The notes under the pieces: model-generated
What the model was told of the DNA's origin: nothing
Database searches by the model: none
Seen by the model: the letters and a program-made list of their open reading frames with translations, nothing else
NCBI RefSeq assembly: GCF_026000435.1
Contig: NZ_AP026763.1
Coordinates: 1-64,000, forward strand
From: Vibrio sp. STUT-A11
Lineage (GTDB): Bacteria > Pseudomonadota > Gammaproteobacteria > Enterobacterales > Vibrionaceae
Direction of reading: 5' to 3'
DNA: 64,000 nt
Position numbers and translations under genes: made by a program
Part shown: piece by piece, positions 1-8,766 of the stretch
Position numbering within the stretch: the first letter of the stretch is position 1
Layout: each line of letters begins with the position of its first letter

Positions 1-1407
1 GTGTCATCTTCGCTTTGGCTGCAATGTTTGCAGCAGCTTCAAGAAGAGCTACCAGCAACAGAATTCAGCATGTGGGTTCGTCCGCTACAAGCGGAGCTCA
101 ATGACAATACGCTCACTCTATTCGCTCCAAACCGTTTTGTGTTGGATTGGGTGCGTGATAAGTATCTGAACAGTATTACCCGCTTACTACAGCACTATTG
201 CGGTAACGACATCCCGAACTTACGTTTTGAAGTGGGTAGTCGTCCTGTATCTGCACCTAAGCCTGCACCGACGCGCACGCCTGCTGATGTTGCTGCTGAA
301 TCTTCAGCGCCTGCACAATTACAAGCTCGTAAACCGGTTCATAAAACCTGGGATGATGACGCACAAGCGATCGCAGACATCAATCACCGCTCTAACGTTA
401 ACCCTAAGCATAAGTTCAACAACTTTGTTGAAGGTAAATCGAACCAACTAGGTTTGGCTGCGGCACGTCAGGTATCGGATAACCCGGGTGCAGCGTACAA
501 CCCATTGTTCCTTTATGGTGGTACTGGCCTGGGTAAAACTCACTTGCTCCACGCGGTGGGTAATGCGATTGTGGATAACAACCCGAACGCGAAAGTGGTG
601 TACATGCACTCAGAACGTTTCGTGCAAGACATGGTAAAAGCACTGCAAAATAACGCGATTGAAGAGTTCAAACGCTACTACCGCAGTGTCGACGCACTGC
701 TTATCGATGATATCCAGTTCTTTGCCAATAAAGAGCGCTCGCAGGAAGAATTCTTCCATACCTTCAACGCGTTATTGGAAGGCAACCAACAGATCATCCT
801 GACTTCTGATCGTTATCCAAAAGAGATCAGTGGGGTAGAAGATCGCTTGAAATCTCGTTTCGGCTGGGGTCTTACGGTTGCGATCGAGCCGCCTGAGCTG
901 GAAACGCGCGTGGCGATTTTGATGAAGAAGGCCGAAGATCACCAAATTCACCTGGCCGACGAAGTGGCATTCTTTATTGCTAAGCGCCTGCGTTCCAACG
1001 TTCGTGAACTGGAAGGTGCGCTGAACCGTGTTATCGCCAATGCGAACTTTACTGGTCGCCCAATCACGATTGATTTTGTACGTGAAGCGCTGCGCGATCT
1101 ACTGGCTCTGCAAGAAAAGCTGGTGACCATCGATAATATTCAAAAGACAGTCGCGGAATACTACAAAATTAAAGTGGCGGATCTGCTGTCTAAGCGTCGT
1201 TCTCGTTCAGTCGCGCGTCCTCGTCAGCTAGCGATGGCACTGGCAAAAGAGCTGACTAACCACAGCTTGCCAGAAATTGGCGATGCGTTTGGTGGTCGTG
1301 ACCATACCACGGTACTGCATGCTTGTCGCAAGATTGAGCAGCTGCGTGAAGAGAGCCACGATATTAAAGAAGATTACTCTAACTTGATTCGCACCCTGTC
1401 CTCTTAA
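1..1407 (+). CDS. dnaA: Chromosomal replication initiator DnaA
   Basis: DnaA binds 9-bp boxes at the origin, melts it and loads the DnaB helicase. The 468-residue protein has the usual four parts: an N-terminal domain (about 1-80), a variable Pro/Ala-rich linker (about 80-125), an AAA+ ATPase with Walker A GGTGLGKT (173-180) and Walker B LLIDDIQF, and a C-terminal DNA-binding domain with the family signature GGRDHTTVLHA (431-441). The start codon is GTG and is the first base of the window, so the promoter and origin are not visible. dnaN follows 63 bases later, the classical dnaA-dnaN-recF-gyrB order. The length is typical and no lesion is seen. Confidence 0.98.
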   Translation: MSSSLWLQCLQQLQEELPATEFSMWVRPLQAELNDNTLTLFAPNRFVLDWVRDKYLNSITRLLQHYCGNDIPNLRFEVGSRPVSAPKPAPTRTPADVAAESSAPAQLQARKPVHKTWDDDAQAIADINHRSNVNPKHKFNNFVEGKSNQLGLAAARQVSDNPGAAYNPLFLYGGTGLGKTHLLHAVGNAIVDNNPNAKVVYMHSERFVQDMVKALQNNAIEEFKRYYRSVDALLIDDIQFFANKERSQEEFFHTFNALLEGNQQIILTSDRYPKEISGVEDRLKSRFGWGLTVAIEPPELETRVAILMKKAEDHQIHLADEVAFFIAKRLRSNVRELEGALNRVIANANFTGRPITIDFVREALRDLLALQEKLVTIDNIQKTVAEYYKIKVADLLSKRRSRSVARPRQLAMALAKELTNHSLPEIGDAFGGRDHTTVLHACRKIEQLREESHDIKEDYSNLIRTLSS

Positions 1408-1411
1408 TCGG

Positions 1412-1431
1412 TTAGAATAACGGTATTCTAA
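1412..1431. other. Inverted repeat in the dnaA-dnaN gap
   Basis: A perfect 8-bp inverted repeat, TTAGAATA-ACGG-TATTCTAA, sits 5 bases after the dnaA stop. It has no T-run and so is not a standard terminator. It could be an mRNA hairpin or a protein site near a dnaN promoter; its function is unknown. Confidence 0.5.
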
Positions 1432-1470
1432 GCAAATCATTTATTGAGCTGACAGCGTAAAGAGCCAAGC

Positions 1471-2571
1471 ATGAAATTTACTATTGAACGTAGTCATTTA
1501 ATCAAACCGCTACAACAGGTTTCGGGTGCTTTAGGTGGCCGACCAACCCTGCCTATTCTGGGTAACTTACTACTTAAAGTAGAAGAGAACGTGCTTTCAA
1601 TGACCGCGACCGATTTGGAAGTGGAATTGGTAAGCAAAGTGACTCTGGAAGGGGATTTTGAAGCGGGCAGCATTACCGTTCCTTCGCGTAAGTTTCTCGA
1701 TATCTGCCGTGGTTTACCTGACGACGCGATCATCACTTTTGTTTTAGAAGGCGATCGCGTACAAGTTCGCTCTGGCCGTAGCCGTTTCTCACTGGCAACA
1801 CTACCAGCGAACGACTTCCCAAATATTGAAGACTGGCAAAGTGAAGTAGAAGTCTCACTGAGCCAGGCAGATCTGCGCACACTGATCGACAAAACCCAAT
1901 TCTCAATGGCGAATCAGGACGTTCGTTACTACCTCAACGGTATGTTGTTTGAAATTGATGGCACGATTTTGCGCAGTGTCGCGACCGATGGCCACCGTAT
2001 GGCGGTATCACAAACAGAACTGGGCGCGGACTTTGCACAAAAGCAAATCATTGTGCCACGTAAGGGGGTCCAGGAACTCGTTAAGTTAATGGATGCACCA
2101 GAGCAACCGGTCGTATTGCAAATTGGTAACTCTAATGTACGTGCTGAAGTGAACAACTTTATCTTCACTTCTAAGCTGGTTGATGGTCGCTTCCCTGACT
2201 ATCGCCGCGTGTTGCCGCAGAATACCAACAAGACTCTAATCGCAAGTTGTGACGAGTTGCGCCAGGCATTTTCACGTGCAGCGATTTTATCCAATGAAAA
2301 ATTCCGTGGCGTGCGAGTGAACCTGGCAGATACGGAAATGCGCATTACTGCCAACAACCCAGAGCAAGAAGAAGCCGAAGAAATGCTGGATGTCAGCTTT
2401 GAAGGCGAACCGATCGAAATCGGATTCAACGTCAGCTACGTACTGGATGTGCTGAATACGCTACGTTGTGAAAATGTGCGTGTGTCGATGTCGGACGCGA
2501 ATGCGAGTGCACTGATTGAAAATGCCGACGATGACAGTGCCATGTACGTGGTGATGCCAATCCGTCTATAA
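1471..2571 (+). CDS. dnaN: DNA polymerase III beta subunit (sliding clamp)
   Basis: The beta clamp is a ring-shaped dimer that tethers polymerase III and other repair proteins to DNA. At 366 residues it has the length of the E. coli protein. It opens MKFTIERSHLIKPLQQVSGA, typical of clamp domain 1, and ends with the expected YVVMPIRL tail that forms part of the partner-binding pocket. It lies 63 bases after dnaA and 9 bases before recF, so the three genes are likely cotranscribed. An internal GRPTLPILGNLLL stretch also matches the family. No abnormality is seen. Confidence 0.97.
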   Translation: MKFTIERSHLIKPLQQVSGALGGRPTLPILGNLLLKVEENVLSMTATDLEVELVSKVTLEGDFEAGSITVPSRKFLDICRGLPDDAIITFVLEGDRVQVRSGRSRFSLATLPANDFPNIEDWQSEVEVSLSQADLRTLIDKTQFSMANQDVRYYLNGMLFEIDGTILRSVATDGHRMAVSQTELGADFAQKQIIVPRKGVQELVKLMDAPEQPVVLQIGNSNVRAEVNNFIFTSKLVDGRFPDYRRVLPQNTNKTLIASCDELRQAFSRAAILSNEKFRGVRVNLADTEMRITANNPEQEEAEEMLDVSFEGEPIEIGFNVSYVLDVLNTLRCENVRVSMSDANASALIENADDDSAMYVVMPIRL

Positions 2572-2580
2572 GCGAACAGA

Positions 2581-3660
2581 ATGCCTCTTTCTCGCCTTAT
2601 TATTCAGCAGTTTCGAAACATTAAAGCCTGTGATATTCAGTTATCAACAGGCTTTAACTTTCTTATCGGGCCTAATGGCAGCGGTAAAACCAGTGTCCTG
2701 GAAGCGGTCTATTTGCTTGGACATGGCCGATCATTCAAAAGCTCTCTGACTGGCCGTGTCATTCAAAATGAGTGTGCTGAACTGTTTGTTCATGGGCGTT
2801 TTTTGAACTCTGATCAATTTGAGTTACCAATCGGCATTAATAAGCAGCGCGACGGTTCAACAGAGGTTAAAATAGGCGGTCAAACCGGGCAAAAACTCGC
2901 GCAGTTGGCACAAGTATTACCACTGCAGTTGATACATACGGAAGGGTTTGATTTACTTACCGATGGCCCTAAACATCGGCGCGCATTTATCGATTGGGGT
3001 GTGTTCCATACTGAACCCGCTTTTTATGATGCGTGGGGTCGTTTTAAGCGTCTCAATAAGCAGAGAAACGCGTTATTAAAAACGGCCACGAGTTACCGAG
3101 AACTCAGTTACTGGGATCAGGAAATGGCACGTTTGGCGGAAAACATCAGCCAGTGGCGCGCGTTGTACATCGAACAAATGAAATCCGTTGCGGAGAGCAT
3201 CTGCCAGACATTTTTGCCAGAATTTGAGATCCAATTAAAGTATTATCGAGGTTGGGATAAAGACACCCCGTACCAAGAGATACTGGAAAAGAATTTCGAG
3301 CGTGATCAGGCACTGGGTTACACCTTTAGTGGTCCGAATAAAGCTGATTTACGCATTAAAGTGAACGGAACGCCGGTTGAGGATGTTCTATCACGCGGTC
3401 AATTAAAACTCATGGTGTGTGCATTGCGAGTAGCGCAAGGTCAGCACCTGACAGAGATGACCGGTAAACAATGCATTTACCTAATTGACGACTTTGCGTC
3501 GGAATTAGATAGCCAACGTCGCAAGCGTCTTGCTGACTGCTTGAAAGAGACGGGCGCACAAGTATTTGTAAGCTCTATCACTGAAAATCAAATCGCCGAC
3601 ATGTTGGACGAACATGGTAAATTGTTTCATGTGGAACATGGCAGGATAGAGTCAAACTAG
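2581..3660 (+). CDS. recF: DNA repair/recombination ATPase RecF
   Basis: RecF is an SMC-like ABC ATPase that, with RecO and RecR, loads RecA at single-strand gaps. The 359-residue protein shows Walker A GPNGSGKTS near residue 30, an ABC signature-like LSRGQLKLM near residue 270 and Walker B YLIDDFASELD near residue 300. It starts 9 bases after dnaN and ends 13 bases before gyrB, in the conserved replication cluster. The C-terminal codons for FHVEHG contain a 14/16 match to parS, which is better explained by the coding sequence. Confidence 0.96.
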   Translation: MPLSRLIIQQFRNIKACDIQLSTGFNFLIGPNGSGKTSVLEAVYLLGHGRSFKSSLTGRVIQNECAELFVHGRFLNSDQFELPIGINKQRDGSTEVKIGGQTGQKLAQLAQVLPLQLIHTEGFDLLTDGPKHRRAFIDWGVFHTEPAFYDAWGRFKRLNKQRNALLKTATSYRELSYWDQEMARLAENISQWRALYIEQMKSVAESICQTFLPEFEIQLKYYRGWDKDTPYQEILEKNFERDQALGYTFSGPNKADLRIKVNGTPVEDVLSRGQLKLMVCALRVAQGQHLTEMTGKQCIYLIDDFASELDSQRRKRLADCLKETGAQVFVSSITENQIADMLDEHGKLFHVEHGRIESN

Positions 3661-3673
3661 AAGAGAGAAACTC

Positions 3674-6091
3674 ATGTCTGAAAATTACGATTCATCGAGT
3701 ATTAAAGTACTGAAGGGTCTGGATGCGGTACGTAAGCGTCCAGGTATGTACATCGGCGATACGGACGACGGGACCGGCCTGCACCACATGGTTTTCGAGG
3801 TGGTGGATAACTCAATTGATGAAGCGTTGGCAGGTCACTGTAAAGACATCGTTGTGACAATTCATGAGGATAACTCTGTTTCCGTTAGCGATGATGGCCG
3901 TGGTATACCAACAGAAATCCACTCAGAAGAAAATGTCTCAGCAGCTGAAGTTATCATGACGGTTCTTCACGCTGGCGGTAAGTTCGACGATAACTCGTAC
4001 AAAGTATCGGGTGGTCTGCACGGTGTAGGTGTTTCGGTAGTAAACGCGCTGTCTGAAAAAGTTGAACTGACCATTCACCGTGGTGGCCATATCCATACTC
4101 AAACCTACCGTCACGGCGAGCCTCAAGCTCCTCTGGCGATTGTTGGTGATACGGATAAAACCGGTACACAAATTCGCTTCTGGCCAAGTGGTGAGACTTT
4201 CACTAACACAGAATTCCATTACGACATTCTAGCTAAACGTCTGCGTGAACTATCGTTCCTGAACTCTGGCGTTTCTATCAAGCTGTCAGATGAACGTGAA
4301 GAAGATAAGCATGACCACTTCATGTACGAAGGTGGTATTCAGGCATTTGTTCAGCACTTAAATACCAACAAAACACCAATCATCGAGAAAATCTTCCACT
4401 TTAACTTTGAGCGTGAAGACGGCATTGCAGTCGAAGTGGCAATGCAATGGAACGATGGTTTCCAGGAAAACATCTTCTGTTTTACTAACAACATTCCACA
4501 GCGTGATGGTGGTACTCACCTCGCTGGTTTCCGTGCTGCGCTGACGCGTACGCTGAACACTTTCATGGATAAAGAAGGTTTCTCGAAGAAAGCGAAAACA
4601 GCAACCTCAGGCGATGACGCACGTGAAGGTCTGACTGCTGTGGTTTCGGTGAAAGTGCCTGATCCAAAATTCTCAAGCCAAACCAAAGACAAACTGGTTT
4701 CATCAGAAGTGAAATCAGCAGTTGAGTCGGCGATGGGTGAAAAACTTTCAGAATTCTTAGTTGAAAACCCGAGTGAAGCGAAGATGGTTTGTTCTAAAAT
4801 CATCGATGCAGCCCGCGCACGTGAAGCCGCACGTAAAGCTCGTGAAATGACTCGTCGGAAAGGTGCGCTAGACCTAGCAGGCCTTCCGGGCAAACTTGCT
4901 GACTGTCAGGAAAAAGATCCGGCACTCTCTGAACTATATATTGTGGAGGGTGACTCTGCGGGCGGTAGTGCTAAGCAGGGTCGTAACCGTAAGAACCAGG
5001 CTATCCTGCCGCTGAAAGGTAAGATCCTGAACGTAGAGAAAGCACGTTTCGACAAGATGCTTTCTTCACAAGAAGTCGCGACGCTTATCACGGCACTAGG
5101 TTGTGGTATTGGTCGTGACGAATATAACCCGGACAAACTGCGTTACCACAACATCATCATCATGACCGATGCCGACGTCGATGGTTCGCACATCCGTACG
5201 CTACTGTTGACTTTCTTCTACCGCCAAATGCCAGAGCTTATTGAGCGTGGCTACGTGTACATCGCTCAGCCACCACTATACAAAGTGAAAAAAGGCAAAC
5301 AAGAGCAGTACATCAAAGATGAAGAAGCGATGAACCAATACCAGGTATCACTGGCACTGGATAACGCATCACTGCACGTTAACGCAGAAGCGCCAGCTCT
5401 TGCGGGTGAATCGTTAGAGAAACTGGTTCAGCAATACAATGCGGGCATTAAGCTAGCTGAGCGTATGAGCCGTCGCTACCCAAGCGCATTGATGCACGAG
5501 CTGATTTACACGCCGCGTTTGACACCAGAACAATGTCACGATGCAGCAGCGGTTGAAGCTTGGACTAAGCAGCTTGTTGAGCAGCTGAACGCAAAAGAAG
5601 TGGGTGCGAGCCAATACAGCTTTGAGGTTGAACAACACGCAGAGCTTGGTCTGAGCTTACCTAAGATCATCGTACGTACTCATGGTGTGACACATGAACA
5701 TGCACTAAGCATCGACTTCCTGAATTCGAAAGAATACAGCAAGTTGGCGGATCTGTCTGAAGCGTTGGATGGTCTGATAGAAGAAGGCGCTTACATCAAA
5801 CGTGGCGAGCGTACTCTGGCAGTTTCAAGCTTTGCAGAAGCGCTAGCGTGGCTGGTTAAAGAGTCCATGCGTGGTCTAAGCCGTCAGCGCTATAAAGGTT
5901 TGGGTGAGATGAATCCAGATCAGCTTTGGGAAACCACAATGGACCCAGAGACGCGCCGTATGATGCAAGTAACCATTGAAGATGCTGTTGGTGCAGACCA
6001 GTTGTTCACAACGCTAATGGGCGACCAGGTTGAGCCGCGTCGTAACTTCATTGAAGAGAACGCACTGAAGGTTGCTAACCTAGACGTGTAG
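3674..6091 (+). CDS. gyrB: DNA gyrase subunit B
   Basis: GyrB is the ATPase subunit of gyrase (A2B2), which introduces negative supercoils. The 805 residues match the gammaproteobacterial form, including its large C-terminal insertion. The GHKL ATPase site shows DNSIDEALAG (about 46-55), DDGRGIP and GGLHGVGVSVVNALS. The TOPRIM domain has EGDSAGGSAKQGR (about 424) and DADVDGSHIRTLL (about 499). The tail carries QRYKGLGEMNPDQLWETTM. A GAGAGAAAC stretch just upstream serves as ribosome site. It closes the cluster and is followed by a clear terminator. Confidence 0.98.
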   Translation: MSENYDSSSIKVLKGLDAVRKRPGMYIGDTDDGTGLHHMVFEVVDNSIDEALAGHCKDIVVTIHEDNSVSVSDDGRGIPTEIHSEENVSAAEVIMTVLHAGGKFDDNSYKVSGGLHGVGVSVVNALSEKVELTIHRGGHIHTQTYRHGEPQAPLAIVGDTDKTGTQIRFWPSGETFTNTEFHYDILAKRLRELSFLNSGVSIKLSDEREEDKHDHFMYEGGIQAFVQHLNTNKTPIIEKIFHFNFEREDGIAVEVAMQWNDGFQENIFCFTNNIPQRDGGTHLAGFRAALTRTLNTFMDKEGFSKKAKTATSGDDAREGLTAVVSVKVPDPKFSSQTKDKLVSSEVKSAVESAMGEKLSEFLVENPSEAKMVCSKIIDAARAREAARKAREMTRRKGALDLAGLPGKLADCQEKDPALSELYIVEGDSAGGSAKQGRNRKNQAILPLKGKILNVEKARFDKMLSSQEVATLITALGCGIGRDEYNPDKLRYHNIIIMTDADVDGSHIRTLLLTFFYRQMPELIERGYVYIAQPPLYKVKKGKQEQYIKDEEAMNQYQVSLALDNASLHVNAEAPALAGESLEKLVQQYNAGIKLAERMSRRYPSALMHELIYTPRLTPEQCHDAAAVEAWTKQLVEQLNAKEVGASQYSFEVEQHAELGLSLPKIIVRTHGVTHEHALSIDFLNSKEYSKLADLSEALDGLIEEGAYIKRGERTLAVSSFAEALAWLVKESMRGLSRQRYKGLGEMNPDQLWETTMDPETRRMMQVTIEDAVGADQLFTTLMGDQVEPRRNFIEENALKVANLDV

Positions 6092-6123
6092 TCGATAACT
6101 CGGCTTTTAGTTATTAGTACAAG

Positions 6124-6157
6124 CGCCATCTCGTAAGAGGTGGCGTTTTTGTTTTTG
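6124..6157 (+). terminator. Rho-independent terminator after gyrB
   Basis: Stem CGCCATCTC / GAGGTGGCG with a GTAA loop, followed by TTTTTGTTTTT. It closes the dnaA-gyrB unit. Confidence 0.9.
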
Positions 6158-6160
6158 GCA

Positions 6161-6455
6161 AAGGTCCTAGGTTGATAGGATCCTAGGACCTAGGTGTATC
6201 TGTGGTAAGTTCAGTTACAACTGTAAGCTCAGGTGCTTGTTGTCTTGGAATACAGAATACAGGGCGCTTCGCTTACAGAATACCGAAATGCTTGATATTC
6301 GGCTTGGGTGGTTGAAAATTAATCCGTAATCCGTAATCCGTAATCCGTAATCCGTAATCCGTAATCCGTAATCCGTAATCCGTAATCCGTAATCCGTATT
6401 TGTGTTTTTCCCCAGGACCTAGGATTCTAGAACCTAGGATCTTAATACAGGACCT
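6161..6455. repeat. CCTAGG-rich blocks flanking a heptanucleotide array
   Basis: This gene-free stretch after gyrB holds two blocks built from AGGACCTAGGA-type words: left block 6161-6194 and right block 6414-6455. Both are full of CTAG, a tetramer that is normally rare in gammaproteobacteria. Between them lie a short imperfect repeat of CAGAATAC words (about 6250-6288) and the AATCCGT array. A minus-strand frame reading YGLRITD over and over is an artefact of the array and not a gene. Confidence 0.8.
6321..6397. repeat. 11 x 7-bp tandem repeat (AATCCGT)
   Basis: Eleven perfect head-to-tail copies of AATCCGT, 77 bp in all, with no interruption. Perfect short-unit arrays of this kind usually arise by replication slippage and vary in copy number between isolates. 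No coding or transcriptional role is evident. Confidence 0.97.
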
Positions 6456-6484
6456 CAAATCGATAAATTATTTTCGTTCCATCC

Positions 6485-6512
6485 CTTGAAAGCGTATTTT
6501 CAGACCTTATAT
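6485..6512 (+). promoter_or_regulatory. Sigma-32 (heat shock) promoter of ibpA
   Basis: CTTGAAA (6485-6491), a 13-bp spacer and CCTTATAT (6505-6512) match the RpoH consensus CTTGAAA / CCCATNT well. It would give an ibpA leader of about 250 nt. Confidence 0.7.
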
Positions 6513-6743
6513 CTAGAATTGAAGAGGTTAGCTGACTTGCTAGAGACTAGAAGAGCAGCCCTCTGCAACCGCTAAAGCAAGATCGCTCAAAAGAGGATGC
6601 TTTGTTTTGGCACCCAACTTAACTTAATGATCTCTGTCATGTCTTGGTGAAAAGCGTTTTCACTGGCGGAATGATTCGGATTCCTTAGCTCGGCGCTGGT
6701 TTTTGCATAAACACGCCAATTAGATGAGTGTCATCTGAGCTAA

Positions 6744-6769
6744 GACTATTGCTTAATTAAGAGGATAGA
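6744..6769 (+). promoter_or_regulatory. ROSE-type RNA thermometer hairpin over the ibpA ribosome site
   Basis: The bases before ibpA fold into a weak hairpin: CUAUUGCU (6746-6753) pairs with AGGAUAG (6762-6768) around an 8-nt AU-rich loop. The UUGCU/AGGA pairing includes a U-G pair and one bulged G, the hallmark of ROSE thermometers in small-heat-shock mRNAs. Melting at high temperature would free the AGGA ribosome site 7 bases before the ATG. A second small hairpin (GATGAGTGTCATC, 6723-6735) precedes it. Confidence 0.8.
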
Positions 6770-6772
6770 TTT

Positions 6773-7210
6773 ATGCGCAATGTAGATTTCTCACCACTAT
6801 ACCGTAATGCTATTGGCTTCGACCGTCTGCTAAATCTGATGGAAGCGGGCTCTGCGAAGAACTCTTCTGGCGGTTACCCTCCGTATAATATCGAACAAAA
6901 AGATGAGCATAACTTTCGTATTACGATGGCTGTAGCGGGTTTTGCTGAAGAGCAGCTTGATCTGACCCAAAACGAAAACATGCTGATTGTGAAGGGCGAG
7001 CGTAAAGCAGAAGAAGGTAAAAACTACGTTTACCAAGGTATTGCAGAGCGCGATTTTGAGCGTAAGTTCCAGCTTGCTGACTACGTGAAAGTGACTGGTG
7101 CCTCAATGGAAAACGGCCTGCTACACATTGATTTGGTTCGTGAAATTCCACAAGCGATGCAACCACGTAAAATTGTTATCGGCGGCAGTAACTTGCTAGA
7201 AAACAACTAA
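6773..7210 (+). CDS. ibpA: Small heat shock protein IbpA (Hsp20)
   Basis: IbpA is an ATP-independent holdase that coats aggregating proteins and passes them to ClpB/DnaK. The 145-residue protein starts MRNVDFSPLYRNAIGFDRLL as in E. coli IbpA. It has the alpha-crystallin domain (about 40-125, with PPYNIEQ, FRITMAVAGF and GLLHIDLVREIP) and a short basic tail. Only one ibp gene is present here, with no ibpB beside it. Regulation is visible at two levels: a sigma-32 promoter about 260 bases upstream and a ROSE hairpin over the ribosome site. Confidence 0.96.
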   Translation: MRNVDFSPLYRNAIGFDRLLNLMEAGSAKNSSGGYPPYNIEQKDEHNFRITMAVAGFAEEQLDLTQNENMLIVKGERKAEEGKNYVYQGIAERDFERKFQLADYVKVTGASMENGLLHIDLVREIPQAMQPRKIVIGGSNLLENN

Positions 7211-7240
7211 TCAGCAAGTAGATTGCACATAGAGTGAGAA

Positions 7241-7275
7241 AGAGCGCCTTCCGTTACGGAAAAGGGCGCTCTTTT
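7241..7275. terminator. Bidirectional terminator between ibpA and avtA
   Basis: Stem AGAGCGCC / GGGCGCTCT with an inner TTCCG/CGGAA helix and T-rich sequence on both sides. It serves ibpA on plus and avtA on minus. Confidence 0.85.
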
Positions 7276-7286
7276 AGTTTGTTTTT

Positions 7287-8540
7287 CTATTTACCTTTTT
7301 GGTAAGCCTTTTCAACTTCTTCAGCGATAATTGTGATACCTTTCTGCATCATCTCGTCATCCTGAACGTAGTTCATACGCAGACATTGATGCGCATGATC
7401 CCATTCATCTTCCTGACCGATAAAGAAGTACTCACCCGGTACAATCAGCACTCCACGAGCTTTCAGACGTTGGTACAGTTCCATAGTGGTGATTGGCAGT
7501 TCGTCAAACCACAGCCACAAGAAGATTGCGCCTTCAGGTTTGTGAATACGAAAACGCTCGTCCGTAATCGCTTGCTGCAGCAGTTCTACCGCACGTAGAG
7601 ATTTCTGCTGGTAGTAAGGCTTAATCACATCCGAACTCAATTTAAGCAGGTCGCCATTACCAATGATATGGTTGGCCAGTGCAGGGCCGACGCTCCCCGG
7701 CGCGAGGCTGATAATGCCATTCATATTGGTCAAAGCCTGGGTAATCGCTTCGTTGGCAATCACGATACCGCAGCGTACGCCCGGCAAACCAAGCTTGGAC
7801 AGGCTCATACACAGAATCGTATTGTCATTCCAGAATGGTTCAACATCTTCAAAAATGATGTTCGGGAATGGCAAACCGTAAGCGTTATCAATGATTAGTG
7901 GGATATTATTTTCACGCGCGAGCTTGTCTAGTTTACGAACTTCTTCATCCGTTAGTACGTTACCCGTCGGGTTGGTTGGGCGAGAAGCACAGATAGCGGC
8001 GACGGAATCATCGACTTTTAGCTTTTCAAAATCAACGTGGTATTTAAACAAGCCATTATCAAGTAATTCGATTTCTGGGTGGTACGAGACGAAAATATCT
8101 TCATCAACACCTGCATCACCATAACCAATATACTCTGGCGCGATCGGCAACAGTACTTTTTTGTGTGAACCATCAGGCTGTTGGCCTGCGAGTAAATTAA
8201 ATAGGTAGAAGAAACCGCTTTGGCTGCCATTGGTCAGACTGATGTTCTTCTCACTGATGTTCCAACCGTAGGTTTCACGAAACAGTTTTGCCAGCGCTTT
8301 AATAAACGCGTCTTTACCTTGGGGACCATCATAGTTGGTGAGTGCGGCGATGAGTTCTCCGCTGGCGAGCATTTCCTCACTGGCTTGGTGAAAGTAATCG
8401 AGCATGGCAGGAATGGCGGCAGGGTTACCTCCACCGAGCATGATGGCACCTGGTGTGCGAAGACCATCATTTAAATCATCCATTAACTGTGTGATACCTG
8501 AATACTGATTAAATTTTTCGCCAAACTTTGAGTACTGCAT
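7287..8540 (-). CDS. avtA: Valine--pyruvate aminotransferase AvtA
   Basis: AvtA transfers the amino group between valine (or alpha-aminobutyrate) and pyruvate, linking branched-chain and alanine metabolism. It is a 417-residue fold-type I PLP enzyme. The start MQYSKFGEKFNQYSGITQLMDDL and GAIMLGGGNPAAIP are characteristic of AvtA. The substrate/PLP region ASRPTNPTGN and the probable Schiff-base lysine in SLSKLGLPGVRCG (about residue 247) are intact. The gene is monocistronic, convergent with ibpA across a shared terminator, and this order is conserved in vibrios. Confidence 0.93.
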   Translation of the reverse strand: MQYSKFGEKFNQYSGITQLMDDLNDGLRTPGAIMLGGGNPAAIPAMLDYFHQASEEMLASGELIAALTNYDGPQGKDAFIKALAKLFRETYGWNISEKNISLTNGSQSGFFYLFNLLAGQQPDGSHKKVLLPIAPEYIGYGDAGVDEDIFVSYHPEIELLDNGLFKYHVDFEKLKVDDSVAAICASRPTNPTGNVLTDEEVRKLDKLARENNIPLIIDNAYGLPFPNIIFEDVEPFWNDNTILCMSLSKLGLPGVRCGIVIANEAITQALTNMNGIISLAPGSVGPALANHIIGNGDLLKLSSDVIKPYYQQKSLRAVELLQQAITDERFRIHKPEGAIFLWLWFDELPITTMELYQRLKARGVLIVPGEYFFIGQEDEWDHAHQCLRMNYVQDDEMMQKGITIIAEEVEKAYQKGK

Positions 8541-8720
8541 GTTTACTTATACCTAATTCATTGTGATTGCTTTGTGTAGTCTTGCTGACTGAACATCAGC
8601 TTATAGTGTAATACTTGACCTTACCCTAATGTTATTACGACGCAAAGTGTGAATTCACTCGAAGAAGAAAAAAGTGTCTGTTCAGACCAGATGAATGGAT
8701 TATAAAGCGAAAAGAGAAAT

Positions 8721-8743
8721 AAAAAGGGAAGCCTACGCTTCCC
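8721..8743 (-). terminator. Terminator of the amylase gene
   Basis: On the minus strand GGGAAGC-GTAG-GCTTCCC is followed by TTTTT. It lies 24 bases past the amylase stop. Confidence 0.85.
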
Positions 8744-8766
8744 TTGCTGGTGGATAGATGGATGTG

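Noticed and set aside
570..578. Perfect DnaA box (TGTGGATAA) inside dnaA
   Set aside because: A 9-mer is expected roughly once per 130 kb counting both strands, so one copy in 64 kb is not significant. It lies inside coding sequence with no partner boxes noticed.
3623..3638. parS-like TGTTTCATGTGGAACA at the end of recF
   Set aside because: Two mismatches break the palindrome, and the bases encode FHVEHG, which resembles a common RecF tail. The coding constraint is the simpler explanation.
6273..6458. Minus-strand frame encoding repeated YGLRITD
   Set aside because: It is only the translation of the AATCCGT array. It has no ribosome site and no plausible protein outside the repeat.
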